Source of the DNA: Tipula vernalis
Lineage: Eukaryota > Arthropoda > Insecta > Diptera > Tipulidae
Direction of reading: 5' to 3'
NCBI GenBank assembly: GCA_958295665.1
Contig: OY282560.1
Span: 146,684,091-146,748,090 of the forward strand
DNA: 64,000 nt
In this document: positions 1-12,429 of the stretch, in pieces
How the letters are laid out: every line of letters begins with the position of its first letter
How positions within the stretch are numbered: position 1 is the stretch's first letter
The notes under the pieces: model-generated
Database searches by the model: none
Seen by the model: only the letters and a program-made list of their open reading frames with translations
What the model was told of the DNA's origin: nothing
Translations under genes and position numbers: made by a program

Positions 1-615
1 AGATGCGCATTAAAATCTCCAAATAAGACGATATCGATCTGTTGCGGGCAACGATGAATTATCGAAAGTAACTTTGAGAATATCTTTGTGGAAAGACGAC
101 GATTGTATTGGGAAGTGTGAGGTGGAACATAAACGGATATGGCAATGATCCTCCTATTCTCAATTCTGCCGTTCAGAGTAATTATGGCACCAAAATATTT
201 TCGAATTCCCATGGTCCGAATGAAGGTATACCTTTTTCTCAAAATTCCCACTCCACGTCTTTTTGTCTTGGGATCGTTTGTAAGGTGCCAAATGTAATTT
301 TTTGAAGAACAGGTTCCAGAGGGCATGCATATTGGTTTCTGAGGCACTACATATATGGACATCATTTTCTAATAAAATTCTGTCAATGGCGTCACGTTTC
401 TGGGAGTTAATAAGGCCTCGAACGTTCCAAGTTCCAAGGCAGAATGAGTTGACAGTAAGGTCCAGGATTGGTGACTCAATTAACTGTGATTCCTCAATTA
501 GTGTATAAGGATTGTCAGTGGTGGAAATTTTCCGGTGGACATTCTCTGCTATATTAGGCAAATCGGAATATTGTGCCGTGTTAGCAAGCAATGGGGTATG
601 TTCCTGTTGGAACAT
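1..615 (-). pseudogene. LINE ORF2 N-terminus: apurinic-like endonuclease (EEP) domain, truncated by window edge
   Basis: Non-LTR retrotransposon endonuclease, the enzyme that nicks target DNA to prime reverse transcription. Reading the minus strand from 615, a leader of about 50 residues is followed by TWNVRGL (the first EEP motif) and a degenerate SET motif (ASETNM). The frame then shifts at an A6 homopolymer (298-303). In the next frame RRGVGIL, VYVPPH and, at the window edge, VLFGDFNAH follow in the normal EEP order. One extra base in the homopolymer explains the shift, so this is either a young pseudogene or a base-call error. The reverse transcriptase part would lie left of the window. 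Motif layout fits I/Jockey/R1-type LINEs; the clade is not resolved. The start at 615 is the first Met in frame. Confidence 0.85.
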
Positions 616-1339
616 TAAGCTGTCTTAATGTGACCCCGTATATAGCAAATTAATTTCAGTGTTATACGTTCTTATTTATTCTTATTCTTATTTATTTATT
701 TTATTTATTTGTTTTATTTGCTTGTTTTATTGACATATATATATTTTGTACCCCAAGCTAACACACCCTGTTTTGAGCTGTAGCTCATTCACAACAGATT
801 GTGCAGCATGAAGTGAATTAACATAATAAATTATTTTAAAAAAAAAACTATAAAACTAATTGCTTCAGAATCGCGGCACTTATTCATATCTGTGGTGGTG
901 TCTCATCTTTATTAGCATATTTGTATTACACTTTTAGAATAATGCATTCCGTCCCCTTGTTGGGTTATTTTGTTATTATGAAATTTTGAAAATATGAAAT
1001 GCCAATTTCATGCAAACCCGTGCTATTATAGACAATCAAGTGGTCTCAGGTCTAAGAACATTAGTACTCTGAAAAGCAGTTTCAGCTTGATTTTACGATT
1101 TAGGACTTTGATAGCGAAGATTCCTGCCTGTAACGTTTTGGGCTAACCCGACCGGGATCCACCTCTTCCACTATCGCTTCGCAAGCGGTCACTCCATGCG
1201 GTGACCTGAGCACCAGAAGTGGCCTGATGAGTAGAGCTGAAGACAACTAACCATTTTTACCTCGATAGCTTGGGACCCGAATTAAATTAAATTCAAATTT
1301 AAAAAAGAAATTAAATAAAAATTTTGCGGAAAAAAAAAA
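616..1339. other. Non-coding stretch between LINE endonuclease and OTU fragment
   Basis: Contains a TTTAT-type low-complexity run (about 670-735), AT-rich unique sequence, and an unusually GC-rich block (about 1137-1250) lacking an open frame. The block lies upstream of the minus-strand LINE ORF and could be LINE 5' UTR/promoter, but nothing proves it. Confidence 0.4.
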
Positions 1340-1744
1340 TTACGACCGAAGACAAGAAAGTTTAAGGCTATACGTTCCCATGATCGGTGCAAAAGTGATT
1401 TGATGTTTGACATAATAAATATTTATTTTTAGTTTTTTCAAATTAGACACGGCCGAAAGACATTCGGCGCCACCCCAAAATCCAGTCTGCTGAAGGTCGG
1501 ATAGATATCTTAATATTAATTGATTTCCAGTGTGATTCAAAATTTCCCTGGGATTATAGATCTGATGACATGGATCCAATATTGTGTGAGAATAATCATC
1601 AAGATTACCGCGTATAAAGCTGACAATTTCAGCTCGGAGATCACTTGCTGAACAGGTTGAAGAATGAGAATCTTGTAGTTGCAGCTGATGGATGATTGCA
1701 TTAAAAAGGCAATTTCCATCACTTGGTATTTTGTGTACTTCCAT
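1340..1744 (-). pseudogene. OTU-family cysteine protease-like fragment
   Basis: Predicted 134-aa protein beginning MEVHKIPSDGNCLFNAI. The PSDGNCLF motif is the OTU deubiquitinase catalytic Asp/Cys signature, followed by a typical helical region with WGGAECLSA and LKINIYYV. OTU proteases remove ubiquitin and are carried by several insect transposons, including some Helitron-like and LINE families. The C-terminal catalytic His segment is missing: the frame ends about 20 residues after the last recognisable strand, so the protein looks truncated and inactive. I prefer the Met at 1744 because it sits directly before the OTU core; an in-frame Met at 1792 would add 16 residues. It lies upstream of the LINE endonuclease on the same strand, but a single element is not proven. 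Confidence 0.65.
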
Positions 1745-1792
1745 GCCTAACAGTAAATACTGAGTGTGCAATGTATAATACAATATTGCCAA

Positions 1793-4630
1793 TTTACCGA
1801 TTTATTTAACTTAGCTTACCTTCCAATTTTCTAGTTATTAATTCCAGCTATTCCATTACAATTGTAAATTCTAAATTCTTAACTCAATAGCATACTAAAT
1901 AATTTAATTTATGAATTATTTAATTTTAATTTTAATTTTAATTCTATTTCATCACAACTCACTACATTTCAATAAATTCTACACTCTATATTTCAAATAA
2001 ATTCTTTTAACACATAGACAACTAGTTTAATAATTAGTTAGCCATTTTTAATTTATGTACATACTTAATTATTCCTTTATTAAATTCAGTACCCTTTGTT
2101 ATATCCACTCTGTTATCTTTTAATCACTAAACACCGTAACTCTATAGTTTTGCTCTAATAATTAATAAATTATCTAATTTTTGTTTTATCTTTTATATTT
2201 TCTTTCATCACACATCACCAATAGTTTCATTACATCAAGGCTTCTTTTAACATAAAGAGACAGACTTCTTCATTAGTCCAGGAGATTAGATTGTATAAAA
2301 AATATAGGTATTTGTAAGTTTTGTAAAACTTGAAGATGCAAATAAAAATTTTCGTAATCGTAATCGTAAAGAAAAGAAGACAGAAAGAACGAAATCCCAC
2401 GCAATGCTTCAATCCATTTCAAATTTTGTGAACAGTTTTATCAACATAATAAAAAAAAACGTCGGTCCCGTTGTTGAGAAAATCTGTTTGGGTATAACTA
2501 GAAGGACGAAACGACGGACACGATATTTTTCTAATCAATATTTTGGATCAAACTCATCGAGAAATGTGATAATCTGGAACCAAATTTTTTTCGTGATTAC
2601 AATACTTACCCAATATAGTAACTTCGTCACAATGGGAAAATGATTTGGATACTTCTTCAACTTTAGCGTTATTTTCACTTTAAAAATATGGTAGAAACCT
2701 TTTGTTTAGACAACATATTTCATCGTTCTATGCGCACCAGCATTTTAATAGGGTTGCAATGTGGAATATTTCAGGTCGTGGTAAAAATGTTGAGTTAAAT
2801 AAAACTAATTCAACGTGTTCTCAACAGAAATCTAACAATAGTGAATTACACTTTTTTATTCAGGATATGCGTAATTTGGTAATGGTGAAATGCTGCTATA
2901 AACAAACAAAGAAATGCCACTTATTGATTGTAAGAGGAAATCGCATTTAAACATTAAACAATAATTATTTGAAATTGAATAAATTAGCATACAAAATCAA
3001 AATGTTTCTTATAGGCAAAAACATAATATTCTTCTTGTGTTTAAAGCAATTATTGTTGATGTATCGACACATACTATATACTATTCGGATTAACTTCCAT
3101 ATCACGATGATATCATTTTAATGAATTAAATAAGAACTATTTATAGGTTCCCGCATATTTCCACATAATTTACTATATGTATACGAGTACATATACTAAC
3201 CAAAATAATAAACGTATAGTGTAGTTATACATTATTCAATGTGATTTGATTGATTTCGAACATATTTTATTGGCAAAAACAAATAACGAACTGAAATCAT
3301 TTTTAATTAAAAAAACAACTCAAGCATCTCGCGCGCCATTCAAATCTCCACACGTTACTCCAATTTTGTCATAAATTCATAACAATATCATAAAAGACAT
3401 GGTAATTATTCCTGCCATTATTATTTCGATCCATTATTATTATTATTATTAAAACTATTTTAGTTTAGTTTAGTTTTTTTTTTTTTTTTGGCTTACAAAA
3501 AGCCTTCAACAGTTTTGATATTCAAGACGAATATACAAAACCAAATTTTTTTTTTTTTTTTTTTTTAAATTATGTTCCATTTTTATTGTTCGGCGACGGA
3601 AAGCAGCATAGGAATGAAATATTTGATGGGTGTTTGAATGTAGTGTGTACGTATACAAATGTAAACCACTTTACATACACAGATGTATTTAAAACCCACG
3701 CGCGCTATTTCAAAATATCGCAATTAATATTCAATGGCGCTATGACTAATCAAATTTATATAGTTACTCTTGTCAATTTTACCAATTCAGCTCTGGTACT
3801 CTCTGTTGGTAAATTACCATACAATTCAGACAATGTTTCATATATCCACATTGTACATTAGTTTCAACAAAAAAGAAAAAAAAAAAACTGTCGCAATATT
3901 ACATAGTCGGTGGAGTTCGATAAGTTAACTACTTGTTTGCTGTTGGCATCCAACCAAAAAATACAAAAAATGTGAAGATAAAAAAAATCGATCACAATAT
4001 AATGAATAATGATCTCTTGTCATGGTGAATTTGGAGGTTTTTTTTTCTTCTTTTCTTCTCTCTTTATTTTTTTTTTTTTTTTTTGGTTTTACAGTGATCA
4101 ATCTCGATCGCAGAAATTTATTATAAAAATAAATTCACAGGTTGATCGTAATTTAAAGACTGTCGTTTAAGATAACAAATTGATTGTTGGTTTTTGTTGC
4201 TACATTTTGCGGTTACGGAAATTAAATTAATGATTTCAGACTAGTTAGGTGGTCATGTGGTGATGTAGTGTTAATGGAATTGCTTGCGCTAAAGAAGAAG
4301 TGAATGTTCTTATGTGCACGAATTCAAGTTTCAAACTCAATTAGCTTCCTTTTGTTCCGTGGCTTATGAAAAAGGAATGTGGTTGGTGGTTAAAGTATGC
4401 AGTAACGTTTTTAGTTCAACGATATAGTTTGTAATAAGTAACATTCCAGGCATCGAGTAATTTTGCTATGTTGTGTAACTGAGAGTGAGGATTTGTAGAT
4501 CGTTTGGATCACTTGAACTTGCCGATAGAGACGGGAATCTATTTTTTATTCAAATTTTATCTTTGGGATATTCTAGACTATTAGCATAAATTAGATTAAA
4601 AAGAAACATGTATTGAGGATTTACCACTAC
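1793..4630. other. AT-rich non-coding region
   Basis: No credible gene. Contains (TTTAA)n-like repeats near 1915-1950, poly-T tracts at about 3476-3489, 3547-3566 and 4070-4084, and (TTA)n near 3437-3452. Short open frames here have no recognisable motif. Confidence 0.6.
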
Positions 4631-4709
4631 TATTTAGCTCAGCACCTGCAAACATAAGAAAAAGTAATATAGAGTTGGGAATTAATAGTAATAATAAAAT
4701 AAAACTTAT
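4631..4709 (+). repeat. Left copy of 79-bp terminal direct repeat of BEL-1
   Basis: Begins TATTTAGCTCAGCACCTGCA and ends in AATAAAATAAAACTTAT. It matches 9254-9332 with a handful of substitutions. Gag-like coding sequence starts immediately after it. Confidence 0.7.
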
Positions 4710-4711
4710 GT

Positions 4712-5313
4712 AACCAAGTTGCTGAAATACATCAAGAATATAACCGATGAAACTGATACAGAACAAATCAAGGGCCGGTTATCACTCGTTCATAAACTTC
4801 GGGACGAATTCATTGCAGCTGAGGAGAAAATTGTAGAATTAGACCACCACATCGACTAAACCACGCGTTAAGATTAAATCCAGAATCATCAACTTCAACA
4901 TGTGAAACAATGGCAAATACCACTATATCCGGTAATCATACCGAAGCGAAGTTACTGAAAATCGCAATTCCAATATTCAGCGTATTATATCATACATGAC
5001 AATCCGAAGCTCACGGCATCACAAAAGCTACAGTAGCTCAAGGGATCACTTAAAGGCGAAGCATCCGGGTTACTGAAATATTTCAACATCACCGATATGA
5101 ACTATATCGAAGCCTAGAGAAAATTGAAAGAATGATACGATAGACGAAAGCATACCATATATGCGTTCATCCGTAATTTCATGTCACAACCAGCAGTAAC
5201 AACAGCAAATAATTTCAACGTAAGATGCCTTTTAGACACATCAGATGAAATCATACGAGGTCTAAAACACTAGGCGAAGATGCGGAATCCAGAGATCATT
5301 GGCTGATATACAT
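4712..5313 (+). pseudogene. BEL-1 gag N-terminal part with several stops
   Basis: In shifting frames the sequence encodes pieces of a BEL/Pao Gag (DUF1759-type): HKLRDEFIAAEEKI near the start, KLLKIAIPIFS, then HDNPKLTASQKLQ, SLKGEASGLLKYFNIT and IYAFIRNFMSQP. Order and spacing match intact BEL Gag proteins, but at least three in-frame stops and frame changes interrupt it. It runs into the open frame starting at 5315. Confidence 0.7.
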
Positions 5314-5314
5314 C

Positions 5315-6013
5315 ATGACAAATAAACTCGATAATGAAACCAACAACTTATGGGTGCAAGAGTCTTCTGTTGATGCTCGACCAACACTAAAAAGGATCTT
5401 TGACTTCTTAAATAAAAGAATTGATGCACTCGAATCAATGAGAGTACTAAACCGACGCGTACAACACCCACCAAACCAGCTCAAACCGAACGTCAGAGGT
5501 CACGCAGCAATTACGACATTAGCAACACCGTGCACAATATGTCCTCAAGAGTACCACAAATTATTCGAGTGCAACAAATTCAAAGAAATGCCGATAGCTA
5601 AAAGAGTGGAGAAGCTCAAAATGGAAAATCGATGTTTTAATTGTTTGAACAACAATCACGCCGTAAATACTTGTAGGTCCAGATATCGATGCCGAGAGTG
5701 CAACCAAAAACACCATAGTCTAGTACACGAAACCTCACCATCAGCAAAACCAGAATCAGATGTTATCACATTAAGCACTCAATGCATCACTTCAGACCCA
5801 GCCAAGGACATTACCAGCTACAAGTCAGGAACATCTCTCCTACCTACTGCTCTAGTACGAGTACGCCACTCATCAAACCGAAAACAGTACTGTAGAGCAC
5901 TGTTAGACTCAGGATCTCAAGGGTATTTTATGTCAGAAAGAGAAACGCAAAGTTTGCGATCAGAGGCATCGGAGCATCAAAGAACGGTTATACAAAGGGG
6001 TCAATATTATTGA
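5315..6013 (+). pseudogene. BEL-1 gag zinc-knuckle region and retropepsin
   Basis: Open frame of 232 codons. The central part has the three Cys/His clusters of BEL Gag: CTICPQEYHKLFEC, CFNCLNNNHAVNTC and CRECNQKHHSLVH, which bind nucleic acid. Near the end, CRALLDSGSQGYF carries the aspartic protease DSG active site. The frame ends in protease after YFMSERET, and the rest of protease continues in another frame (LADPYF...DMILGAD, about 6140-6200). The Met at 5315 is internal to the original polyprotein and not a true start. Confidence 0.85.
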
Positions 6014-6115
6014 TAATTTCACCATGGAACAAAGAGAAACCAAACATTCAAATTGATACCCTAATATTACCAAAGCTGACGGCAGGACCAATCGGAAATA
6101 TCGCAACCAATAAAT

Positions 6116-7300
6116 ATGAAGTTCTTGCAGCAGTATGAATTAGCAGATCCATATTTCTACAAACGAGATGAATTCGATATGATACTTGGAGCAGACACCT
6201 TTTTGGAAGTGGTAACCGTGGGTAAAATAATAACCGACCAATTAATCATGCAGAACACGCTACTAGGATGGGTAGTTGTCACCAAATCAAATGAAGACCA
6301 ACCAAGACAATCAGCCACCGCCACTTTGAGCAATCCAGATGAAAACATCGACAACTTATTAAAACAGTTTTGGGAAATAGAGACAGCACAAGTTCCATTT
6401 TATGTTTTGTCGCAAGAAGTGGAGTTCTGTGAAAACCACTTTCGGGAGACCAAACGGGTCGACAATATTGGCCGATTTCAAGTGCGCTTACCATTCAAGC
6501 TATCACCGTCGCTATTAGGAGACTCTTATCAAACGGCAATTCAGAGAATGCACTTCATTGAAAGGAAATTCACCAAAGACCAAGAATTTGCAACACTGTA
6601 CAAGGATTTCATGAAGGAGTATGAATCACTTGGACACATGAAAAGAATATCTGATCTTGAAATATCACAAAAGGGATACTATCTACTGCACCATGGCGTA
6701 ATAAAGAGCTCCAGCAGTACCATGAAGCTGAGAGTTGTATTTGACGGCTCCGCCAAAACAAGTTCAGATGTGTCATTAAATGATTGCCGAAAATTCAAGG
6801 TTGCATTTACAAGTGATATAGAGAAGATGTTCAGACAAATCCGGGTAGCAGCAGACGACACCAGATACCAGAGGATAATATGGCGCCACACACCTAGGAA
6901 ACCGTTCAGCACCTACCAACTAAGTACTGTCATGTACGGTACAGCCAGTGCCACATGTCTAGCGACTCGAGCACTTAATGAGACAACCGAAAACTATAAG
7001 GAGATATACCCGGAAGTGGTAAACCAAATAAAGACAAGTATTTACGTAGACGACTTGACGTCAGGAGCCGACACTGCCCAAGAAGCAATGAAGTTAGGGC
7101 AAGCTATTAATATGATACTGTCAAAGTTCGGTTTTAAGTTGAGAAAATGGCTGACAAACGACGAGAGCATTCTAAAAACCGTACCGTCACTATTCACCGA
7201 ACAAAATAGCCCTCTCCAAATAAAAGGTTCTGACTCAGTGAAAATGTTGGGCTTACATTGGGACCCTAAAGCTGATTATTTTAAATTCAAGGTAAACTAG
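6116..7300 (+). pseudogene. BEL-1 protease tail and reverse transcriptase
   Basis: 394 codons. It begins in the protease-RT linker (LADPYF, MILGADTFLE), continues through the linker typical of BEL (LLKQFWEIE, FQVRLPFKLSPSLLGDS, YESLGHMKRI), then RT motifs: LRVVFDGSAKTSS, FTSDIEKMFRQIRV (first catalytic Asp), LSTVMYGTASATCLATRAL and YVDDLTSG with an intact YxDD box. Between SDVSLND and RKFKVAF about 20 residues normally present are missing, an in-frame deletion inside the RT fingers. The frame stops at 7300 before the RNase H link. Confidence 0.9.
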
Positions 7301-7462
7301 AATAATAAACCTCCCAACCCCAAGAGAGGAATTCTTTCAGAAGCCAGTTAGTTGTTTCACCCGATTGGACGGCTTGCTCCAGTTACCGTAAGAGCAAAGA
7401 TATTTTTTCAAACCTTGTGAATCCATAATTTAGGTTGGAATGATAATTTACTAAACAACCTA

Positions 7463-7867
7463 ATGGAAGAATGGACTAGTATTCAACATAATCTAGTTAA
7501 CCTCGAAAACATTAAAATTGGCAGATACATAGGCACAACGTCGAACTGCGAGGCAGTTTTGCATGGATTCTCAGATGCCTCCCGAAACGCATATTCAGCG
7601 GTCGTGTACATTGAAACTAAAATGCCAAATGGAAGTTCATGTATAAGATTTCTGACTGCCAAAACCAAAGTTGCTCCAGTCAAGCAAATCTCAATCCCAC
7701 GTCTTGAACTTTGCGGAGCGTTACTTCTGAGCAAATTCATTTTAAAAACTAAGGAAGCCATGCGGATTAACATCAGCCAAATCAACGCCTGGACCGACTC
7801 CACCATAGTTTTAAGTTGGCTCGCAGTACACCCTACAAAATGGACCACATTCGTTGGGAATATATAA
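7463..7867 (+). pseudogene. BEL-1 RNase H domain
   Basis: Open frame with HGFSDASRNAYSAVVYI (first RNase H Asp), TKVAPVKQISIPRLELCGA (Glu) and AWTDSTIVLSWL (Asp), the BEL-type RNase H signature in order. A stop at 7867 and frame changes separate it from RT upstream and integrase downstream. Confidence 0.88.
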
Positions 7868-7924
7868 ACACCTAAAAATTCCTTAACGCCACATCTCCTC
7901 TGCTCTGAACTCAAAAAATCTAGG

Positions 7925-9231
7925 TTGATCATTATCCGACACATACAATCCAAATATTTCCAGTTTGAAATCAATCCTCTTAAATCTAAAAGGGAACTAC
8001 CGAAAACAAGCTATCTAAGATGCCTTCAACCCTTTTACGATGAATCATTTATTCTACGACTTGGTGGGCGATTCAAAAATGCGTCAATTACATATGATGT
8101 CAAACACCCGCCAATACTACCTTCAAAAGAAAGACTGGTAGGGCATATTGTAAGAGAACACCATGAAAAATACTTACATGCTGGTCCTACATTGATGATG
8201 TCAACTCTACGCCAAAGGTATTGGATCATTCGAAGCAGAAGCCTAATCAGAAAGGTTATCCACAGTTGTATAAAATGCACAAAATACTCTGCACGGGATT
8301 CAAATCAAGTCATGGGGATCTTCCTAATCCCAGAGTCGAATTGGTTAACCCATTCCATAAAGTTGAAGTCGATTATGCGAGTCCGATTTTAACACACACA
8401 TGCAGAGAGAGAGGGCAGAAAACATACAAAAGCTACGTTTGTATATTCGTATGTTTAGCTACAGAAGCAGTTCACGAACTAGTCTCCGATTTGACGACAG
8501 ATGCGTATATGGGAGCATTGCGAAGATTCACAGCCCGCAGGGGTAAATGTGCAAAGATTCACAGCGACCATGTAACTAACTTCATTGGGGCTTGAAACCA
8601 TCTATACGAGTTCTATTCATTCCTAAGAAAAAAAACGCTAATTATTTTTCTAATCTTTTATTGGCAGATCAAACTCAATTTAAATTCATTCCTCCGAGCT
8701 CACCACATTTTGGAGGGCTGTGGGAAGCTGCCGTCAAAAGTATGAAGTTTCACCTGCGACGAGTTACTGACGATGACATACTAACAATCGAAGAAATGAC
8801 GACCTTGCTATTCCAGACCGATCTTTGTATTATCCTGCGACGACTTGGACTACCTTACTCCAGGTCATTTTCTGATTGGCCGGCCAACAACGCAACTTCC
8901 GAGCGAAAATATGGCAGAGGTCAAGCTTTCCTAATTATTCAGGTGGCAGATGATAAAGAAGATGAACCAAGACATTTGGAAGAGGTGGAACCTCGAATAT
9001 TTGACGAATCTGCAACATAAAAGTAAATGGCACGTCAAGCAAACCAATATAAAAATAGACGACGTAGTGCTTATCAAAGAGATCAACTTACCCCTTTCAA
9101 AATGGTCAATGGGTAGAGTTGTCACATTACACCCAGCCACCGACGGCAACGTACGAGTTGTCACTATAAAAACACAAAGTGGTAAGATAAGACGTCCAAT
9201 ACACAAACTCTGTCGTTTACCAATAACTTGA
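7925..9231 (+). pseudogene. BEL-1 integrase and C-terminal domain
   Basis: Spread over four overlapping open frames. First the HHCC zinc domain (LVGHIVREHHEKYLHAG ... CIKCTKYSA, about 8130-8290). Then the catalytic core: KVEVDYASP with the first Asp (about 8360), TEAVHELVSDLTTDAY, HSDHVTNFIGA with the second Asp (about 8565) and PHFGGLWEAAVKSMK with Glu (about 8705-8745). Last comes the BEL-specific C-terminal domain (KIDDVVLIKEINLPLSKWSMG, VRVVTIKT, 9045-9230), ending at the TGA just before the right terminal repeat. Several frameshifts make it non-coding. Confidence 0.88.
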
Positions 9232-9253
9232 ATCAACCGATTCAAGGCGGCCG

Positions 9254-9332
9254 TATTCAGCTCAGCACCTGCAAACACAAGAAAAGTCAATTTAGAGTTA
9301 AGAATTAATAGTAATAATAAAATAAAACTTAT
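9254..9332 (+). repeat. Right copy of 79-bp terminal direct repeat of BEL-1
   Basis: Starts TATTCAGCTCAGCACCTGCA and ends AATAAAATAAAACTTAT. It lies 23 nt after the end of the integrase frame and is preceded by CAAGGCGGCC. Diverges from the left copy by a few bases. Confidence 0.7.
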
Positions 9333-10508
9333 CTTTTAAATTATATATCTTCATAGCCTAGAATTACCTTAATATAACGCCCGTTGAATTCTGAAATGAT
9401 TAAATTTATTAGTTCAAAGTTATTTAATTTTAAAATTAACAAATAAATCTACTTACGAATTTGTTAATATCAAGCGCAGTCATTTTGACGTTTTGAAACT
9501 GTTTACATTACCAACTTCAGAACATAAAAATGAGTGCGTGCGATGATGAATGCGTTCGATGATTTATCTTTACATCACCATTACGACATCTGCAGAATAA
9601 AGGGTGTACAATAACCTAAAAAATTAAGCTGGTATATAAAAAAGTGTTAATTTTTCTCAGTTTTTCAACCAACTATCGTAGAGCAAGCATTAAAACAATA
9701 AATTATAAACCAAAACAAATAAAAAATAAAAAATCATTGTTTTAAATTTAAATAAAGAGAGTTATTTAAAAGAGACGAAAAAAAATCACCACCAGACCAG
9801 ACCACCAAATCGGTCAACATGTTCTGTCCGCATATATTCCGGTACAACATACATAGGCTATATTTCAAATAATTCTCCAAAGTAGAAACCAACAAGCATT
9901 TAGCCTAAGGCATAATATGATAAAATCTAGAAATATTATACACGTATCTCGTAATTGAATTGAATGCGACAGTTGTCTTCTATCCAGTTACCTTGTCTCA
10001 TAATCTAGCCTAGGATTCCAAAAACCAAATCAGAATATTAAATATATGGCTAGAATAGCAATGAACGGCCAAGCATAAATATTAGAAGAAATATGATTTA
10101 CTTGATCTTTCCTTGTAGTGTAATCCATTACCACACCCAGGTCCCAAACAATGTTAGATTATAAAATGATAACATTTATTCGGTACGATAGAGGGAAAGG
10201 AAAATTACACTCTTACCTCTATAAATCCGTAACACTTGTCGTAATACTCGTATCATTTCGACGGAACCAGAAATTTCTAAATTATACTTTACATGTTGAA
10301 AAAGACAACTAATTGTAAGATAATTTTTAAACAGCTTAACAGCATGATCAGAGATTTCCGGAAAGCATAAGAAATGTCATTCGTATTTTTCAACAATGCC
10401 GTAGCAGCAACATCTGATTCATGAATAATTACGCGGATTGGTCTCAGGTGACTCAACACTTTAGGATTCGAGTTCTTAGAAATTGTCGTCACTTTCGAAT
10501 ATTCCACT
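9333..10508. other. Non-coding, AT-rich
   Basis: No open frame with recognisable content. It may include the rest of the BEL-1 3' LTR at its left end; the boundary could not be fixed. Confidence 0.4.
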
Positions 10509-12110
10509 GTGGCCACTGTAGCCGAAACCGAAGAAGTTATTGAGGTTAGTCAATCAACGTCCATCAACTACAACCAGTTTTACCAATGGCTTCAATTACC
10601 GTACTGGACGTGTACGGAGAAAGCCAGTTTTATTGCGAACCCTTGTGCAACGATTAAGCGGCTGGTAAGCGATTTATGCTTAACTAAAGTAAAATCTACC
10701 AGAGGACAGGTATCCATAATATTACAGCCACTAAATGACAAAAAGTTTTGAAATCAACGCATTATTTTTACCAAAACTAACTTCACATTTACTACCGTAA
10801 GTCATTACTGTTGTTTCAGCAGAAATGTGGGGCACCATCCAAGTGACGCAGCCCTTAATCTGAAAATATCCGAAAAAATAGCTCAACTAAGATGGTCCAA
10901 TTGTGAAAAACACGACATTTTGCTGGGTACTATCAGGGACTTGGGAAGAAGAAAGAGAATCTACGATATCATATTTAGCCACACAACTTGATGAATATTT
11001 AGTTGCGACTTTGAAGCGATTTTATCAGCTAAAGAAAATTGTATAAGCAGTTTTTCAAAGAGAACGTTAGACGGAATAGGACGATAGATTTGTCTTAGCT
11101 TTACCGTATAAACAAACTAAAATAAACAACACATTAGACATCGCTGTACGGAGGCCTCGGAGCCTGGAGAGGCGTTTCGAGAGGGATCACGGGTTCAAAA
11201 TATTGTATTAGTGTATGAGCAGCTGCCTCACATTGAACCAATACGAGGAAGTTAAATCACCAATAAAGGGTTCTATTTGCCACATAACGTCGTTTTAAAA
11301 ACAACAAGTTCCTTAACAAAGTAAACAGTTATTTTTGGCGGGTCAGCAACGTGTAACCAGGGTCAATCCATAAATAGTACTCGTAATTTAGCGGAATGCC
11401 CGACTATCCAATCAAATTTATACGCAATACTATCTTGCGACTACATAAAAAGCTCCAACAGATTGTTTGGCAAAAGAAGCCAATAATTAATGAATTGGAT
11501 AACTAATGAATTGTTGGACCTAATGTTGGCCAAATATTCATCGATTTCTAGCTTAAAAGATGTGATATGAACAAAACTCTGAAGACGCAGAGAACTATAG
11601 AGAACAGTTTCTAAAACTACAAAAGTTGCAATTCGCATTTAAGACTTTAGGTGCGAACGAACAAACTGTCTAAATTCGTTAGATCACAAAGCTTCCGGTG
11701 AAATTATCTCCAAAATCCATTTTGACAGGGTTGGTTTTGGAAGATTTACATAAAAGCAATAATATTGCTAGACCATTTTTGTTACTATCTATTTTGCGCC
11801 AAACATATTGGTCAACCGGTGGACGAAGAGAAGGCCAAAAATGTATCATTTACAATTGATACAAAGTTACTTTACAACAGGCTATTTTATACAAGACGGG
11901 AGTCGATTTTGCCGGTCCCTTATAAATCCATTTAAAGAAAGTCAGATGGGAACGAACGTACAAAATGTAGGTTAGTGTTTCCGTGTATCTTAGTGAAAAA
12001 GCAATTCATTTAAAGCTTTAGAGCTGGTAGGGGACCTTACAAGTGAATTGTTCATTACAATTCTTAAGGGGCAAGAATAGGCATCCCAGCTGAAAAAGGT
12101 AATGAAATCT
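10509..12110 (+). pseudogene. Second BEL/Pao remnant (BEL-2), heavily decayed
   Basis: Pieces of a BEL polyprotein appear in changing frames. Around 10690-10800 is the protease-adjacent region (GQVSIILQPLNDKKFEINA, LFLPKLTSHLLPS). Around 10920-11090 is the protease-RT linker (HDILLGTI, RFYQLKKIV). Around 11740-11790 is the integrase zinc region (RPFLLLSILRQTYW). At about 11900 is VDFAGPL with the first integrase Asp, and at about 11995-12065 the following core (EKAIHLKALELVGDLTSELF). RT and RNase H are absent between about 11130 and 11700, so there is a large internal deletion. Sequence differs from BEL-1, so it is a separate insertion. Confidence 0.65.
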
Positions 12111-12429
12111 ACACATTTGTCTTAGTTACTTTCAAGAAATTTCTTATTCTGTAGCATTTTAAGCCTCCAAATGCTTCTCATTTAAGGGGTATTTTAGGGG
12201 TTTTGGGAAATGACATTATGGTGGAAATCACAATAATGTGTAGACTAGTCGACAGTAGGGTATTAAATTTACTCTACCATGTGTAGCTCATCTCACTAGT
12301 TTTACACCAGTGTTTGAGACCGATTCTCACTTCAAATACGTCGTATCATTATCAACCCACTTATGGATTTCCAATACTCTACTACCTTGGGGAAGCCCAA
12401 CACAACATTGAAATAAAAATTAACTATTG

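Larger units (their letters stand above)
4631..9332 (+). mobile_element. BEL/Pao LTR retrotransposon, near full length, decayed (BEL-1)
   Basis: Gag, protease, reverse transcriptase, RNase H, integrase and the BEL-specific C-terminal domain occur in the correct order on the plus strand over about 4.5 kb, with frameshifts and stops in most domains. A 79-bp direct repeat marks the two ends (4631-4709, 9254-9332). The second copy begins just after CAAGGCGGCC, the kind of polypurine-rich tract that precedes the 3' LTR in BEL elements. The short repeats are probably LTR remnants. The element is non-functional. Confidence 0.9.

Noticed and set aside
2404..2950. Two small plus-strand open frames (2404-2643, 2702-2950)
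   Set aside because: No motif, low complexity, no homologous context.
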